The position numbers were made by a program, and so were the translations under genes. A stretch of 5,650 bases of DNA, taken from positions 1-5,650 of the forward strand of contig JACMOA010000362.1 of NCBI GenBank assembly GCA_014378225.1, read 5' to 3'. The notes beneath the pieces are model-generated. The model was not told where the DNA came from and ran no database searches. It saw nothing but the letters and a program-made list of their open reading frames with translations. Origin of the DNA: Deinococcales bacterium. GTDB taxonomy: Bacteria > Deinococcota > Deinococci > Deinococcales > Deinococcaceae. Below are positions 5,626-5,650 of this stretch, one piece after another (the first letter of the stretch is position 1; every line of letters begins with the position of its first letter).

Positions 5626-5650
5626 GCTAGGCTCTCGAGCGGCCCCAAAT

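Larger units (their letters stand above)
89..5639. repeat. Dispersed iterated palindrome CTCGAG, 47 copies
   Basis: By hand count, CTCGAG begins at 89, 263, 344, 518, 583, 632, 719, 915, 1031, 1166, 1435, 1469, 1553, 1604, 1669, 1946, 2030, 2048, 2264, 2287, 2614, 2747, 2817, 2890, 3269, 3319, 3455, 3475, 3677, 3815, 3901, 3997, 4052, 4185, 4216, 4388, 4499, 4559, 4637, 4742, 4790, 4961, 5116, 5226, 5593, 5614 and 5634. Thirty-eight copies are in genes (25 as Leu-Glu, 11 as Ser-Ser or Ser-Arg, 2 with CGA Arg) and nine lie between genes. About 1.4 copies would be expected at random. The longest gaps are about 330-375 bases. Confidence 0.95.

Noticed and set aside
89..5639. CTCGAG abundance as cloning linkers or assembly artefact
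   Set aside because: XhoI linkers would not appear in frame inside conserved protein motifs dozens of times; the sites are part of normal coding sequence.

Overview
The window reads as ordinary bacterial chromosome, most likely from the Deinococcota (Meiothermus or a relative). That assignment is tentative. It rests on the style of the proteins (a NarL-type regulator with an ARRLVRDFR linker, and an ALLGTGLAQ-type signal peptide) and on my impression that CTCGAG is very common in that group. The sequence contains no rRNA, tRNA, integrase or transposase that would settle the taxonomy. By hand counts of sample lines, coding DNA is about 55-60% GC, while the right-hand 400-500 bases are only about 30% GC.

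Layout from left to right: (1) 8-643 (+), a complete two-component response regulator with a receiver and a LuxR-type HTH; its kinase is not in view. (2) A 171-base spacer with two small dyads and the ribosome binding site of the next gene. (3) 815-2986 (+), a secreted three-domain family 3 glycoside hydrolase of the ExoI/BglX kind with all expected active-site residues. (4) 2908-4113 (-), a secreted protein made of seven W-x-E units about 52 residues apart, almost certainly a beta-propeller. Its 3' end lies 79 bases inside the hydrolase gene, tail to tail. (5) 4114-4474, a repeat-rich spacer with a 17-bp perfect inverted repeat and a 25-bp direct repeat. (6) 4475-4969 (-), a small single-pass membrane protein with an extracytoplasmic domain. 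(7) 4970-5650, a long AT-rich stretch without a convincing gene, holding a tetraloop hairpin, a good sigma-70-like promoter pointing rightwards, and a short ORF that meets an early stop.

The most unusual property of the window is not a gene. The palindrome CTCGAG occurs 47 times by my count, against about 1.4 expected for a random hexamer. It is about equally dense in genes (38 sites, one per about 117 bases) and in spacers (9 sites, one per about 136 bases), and inside genes it is used in all three reading frames. It behaves like a highly iterated palindrome, comparable to HIP1 (GCGATCGC) of cyanobacteria, rather than a codon-usage effect.

Functionally, the hydrolase and the propeller protein are both predicted to be exported and could act on extracellular or cell-envelope carbohydrate, but they are convergent, not an operon, so a joint role is only a suggestion. 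I see no defence system, CRISPR array or intact mobile element.
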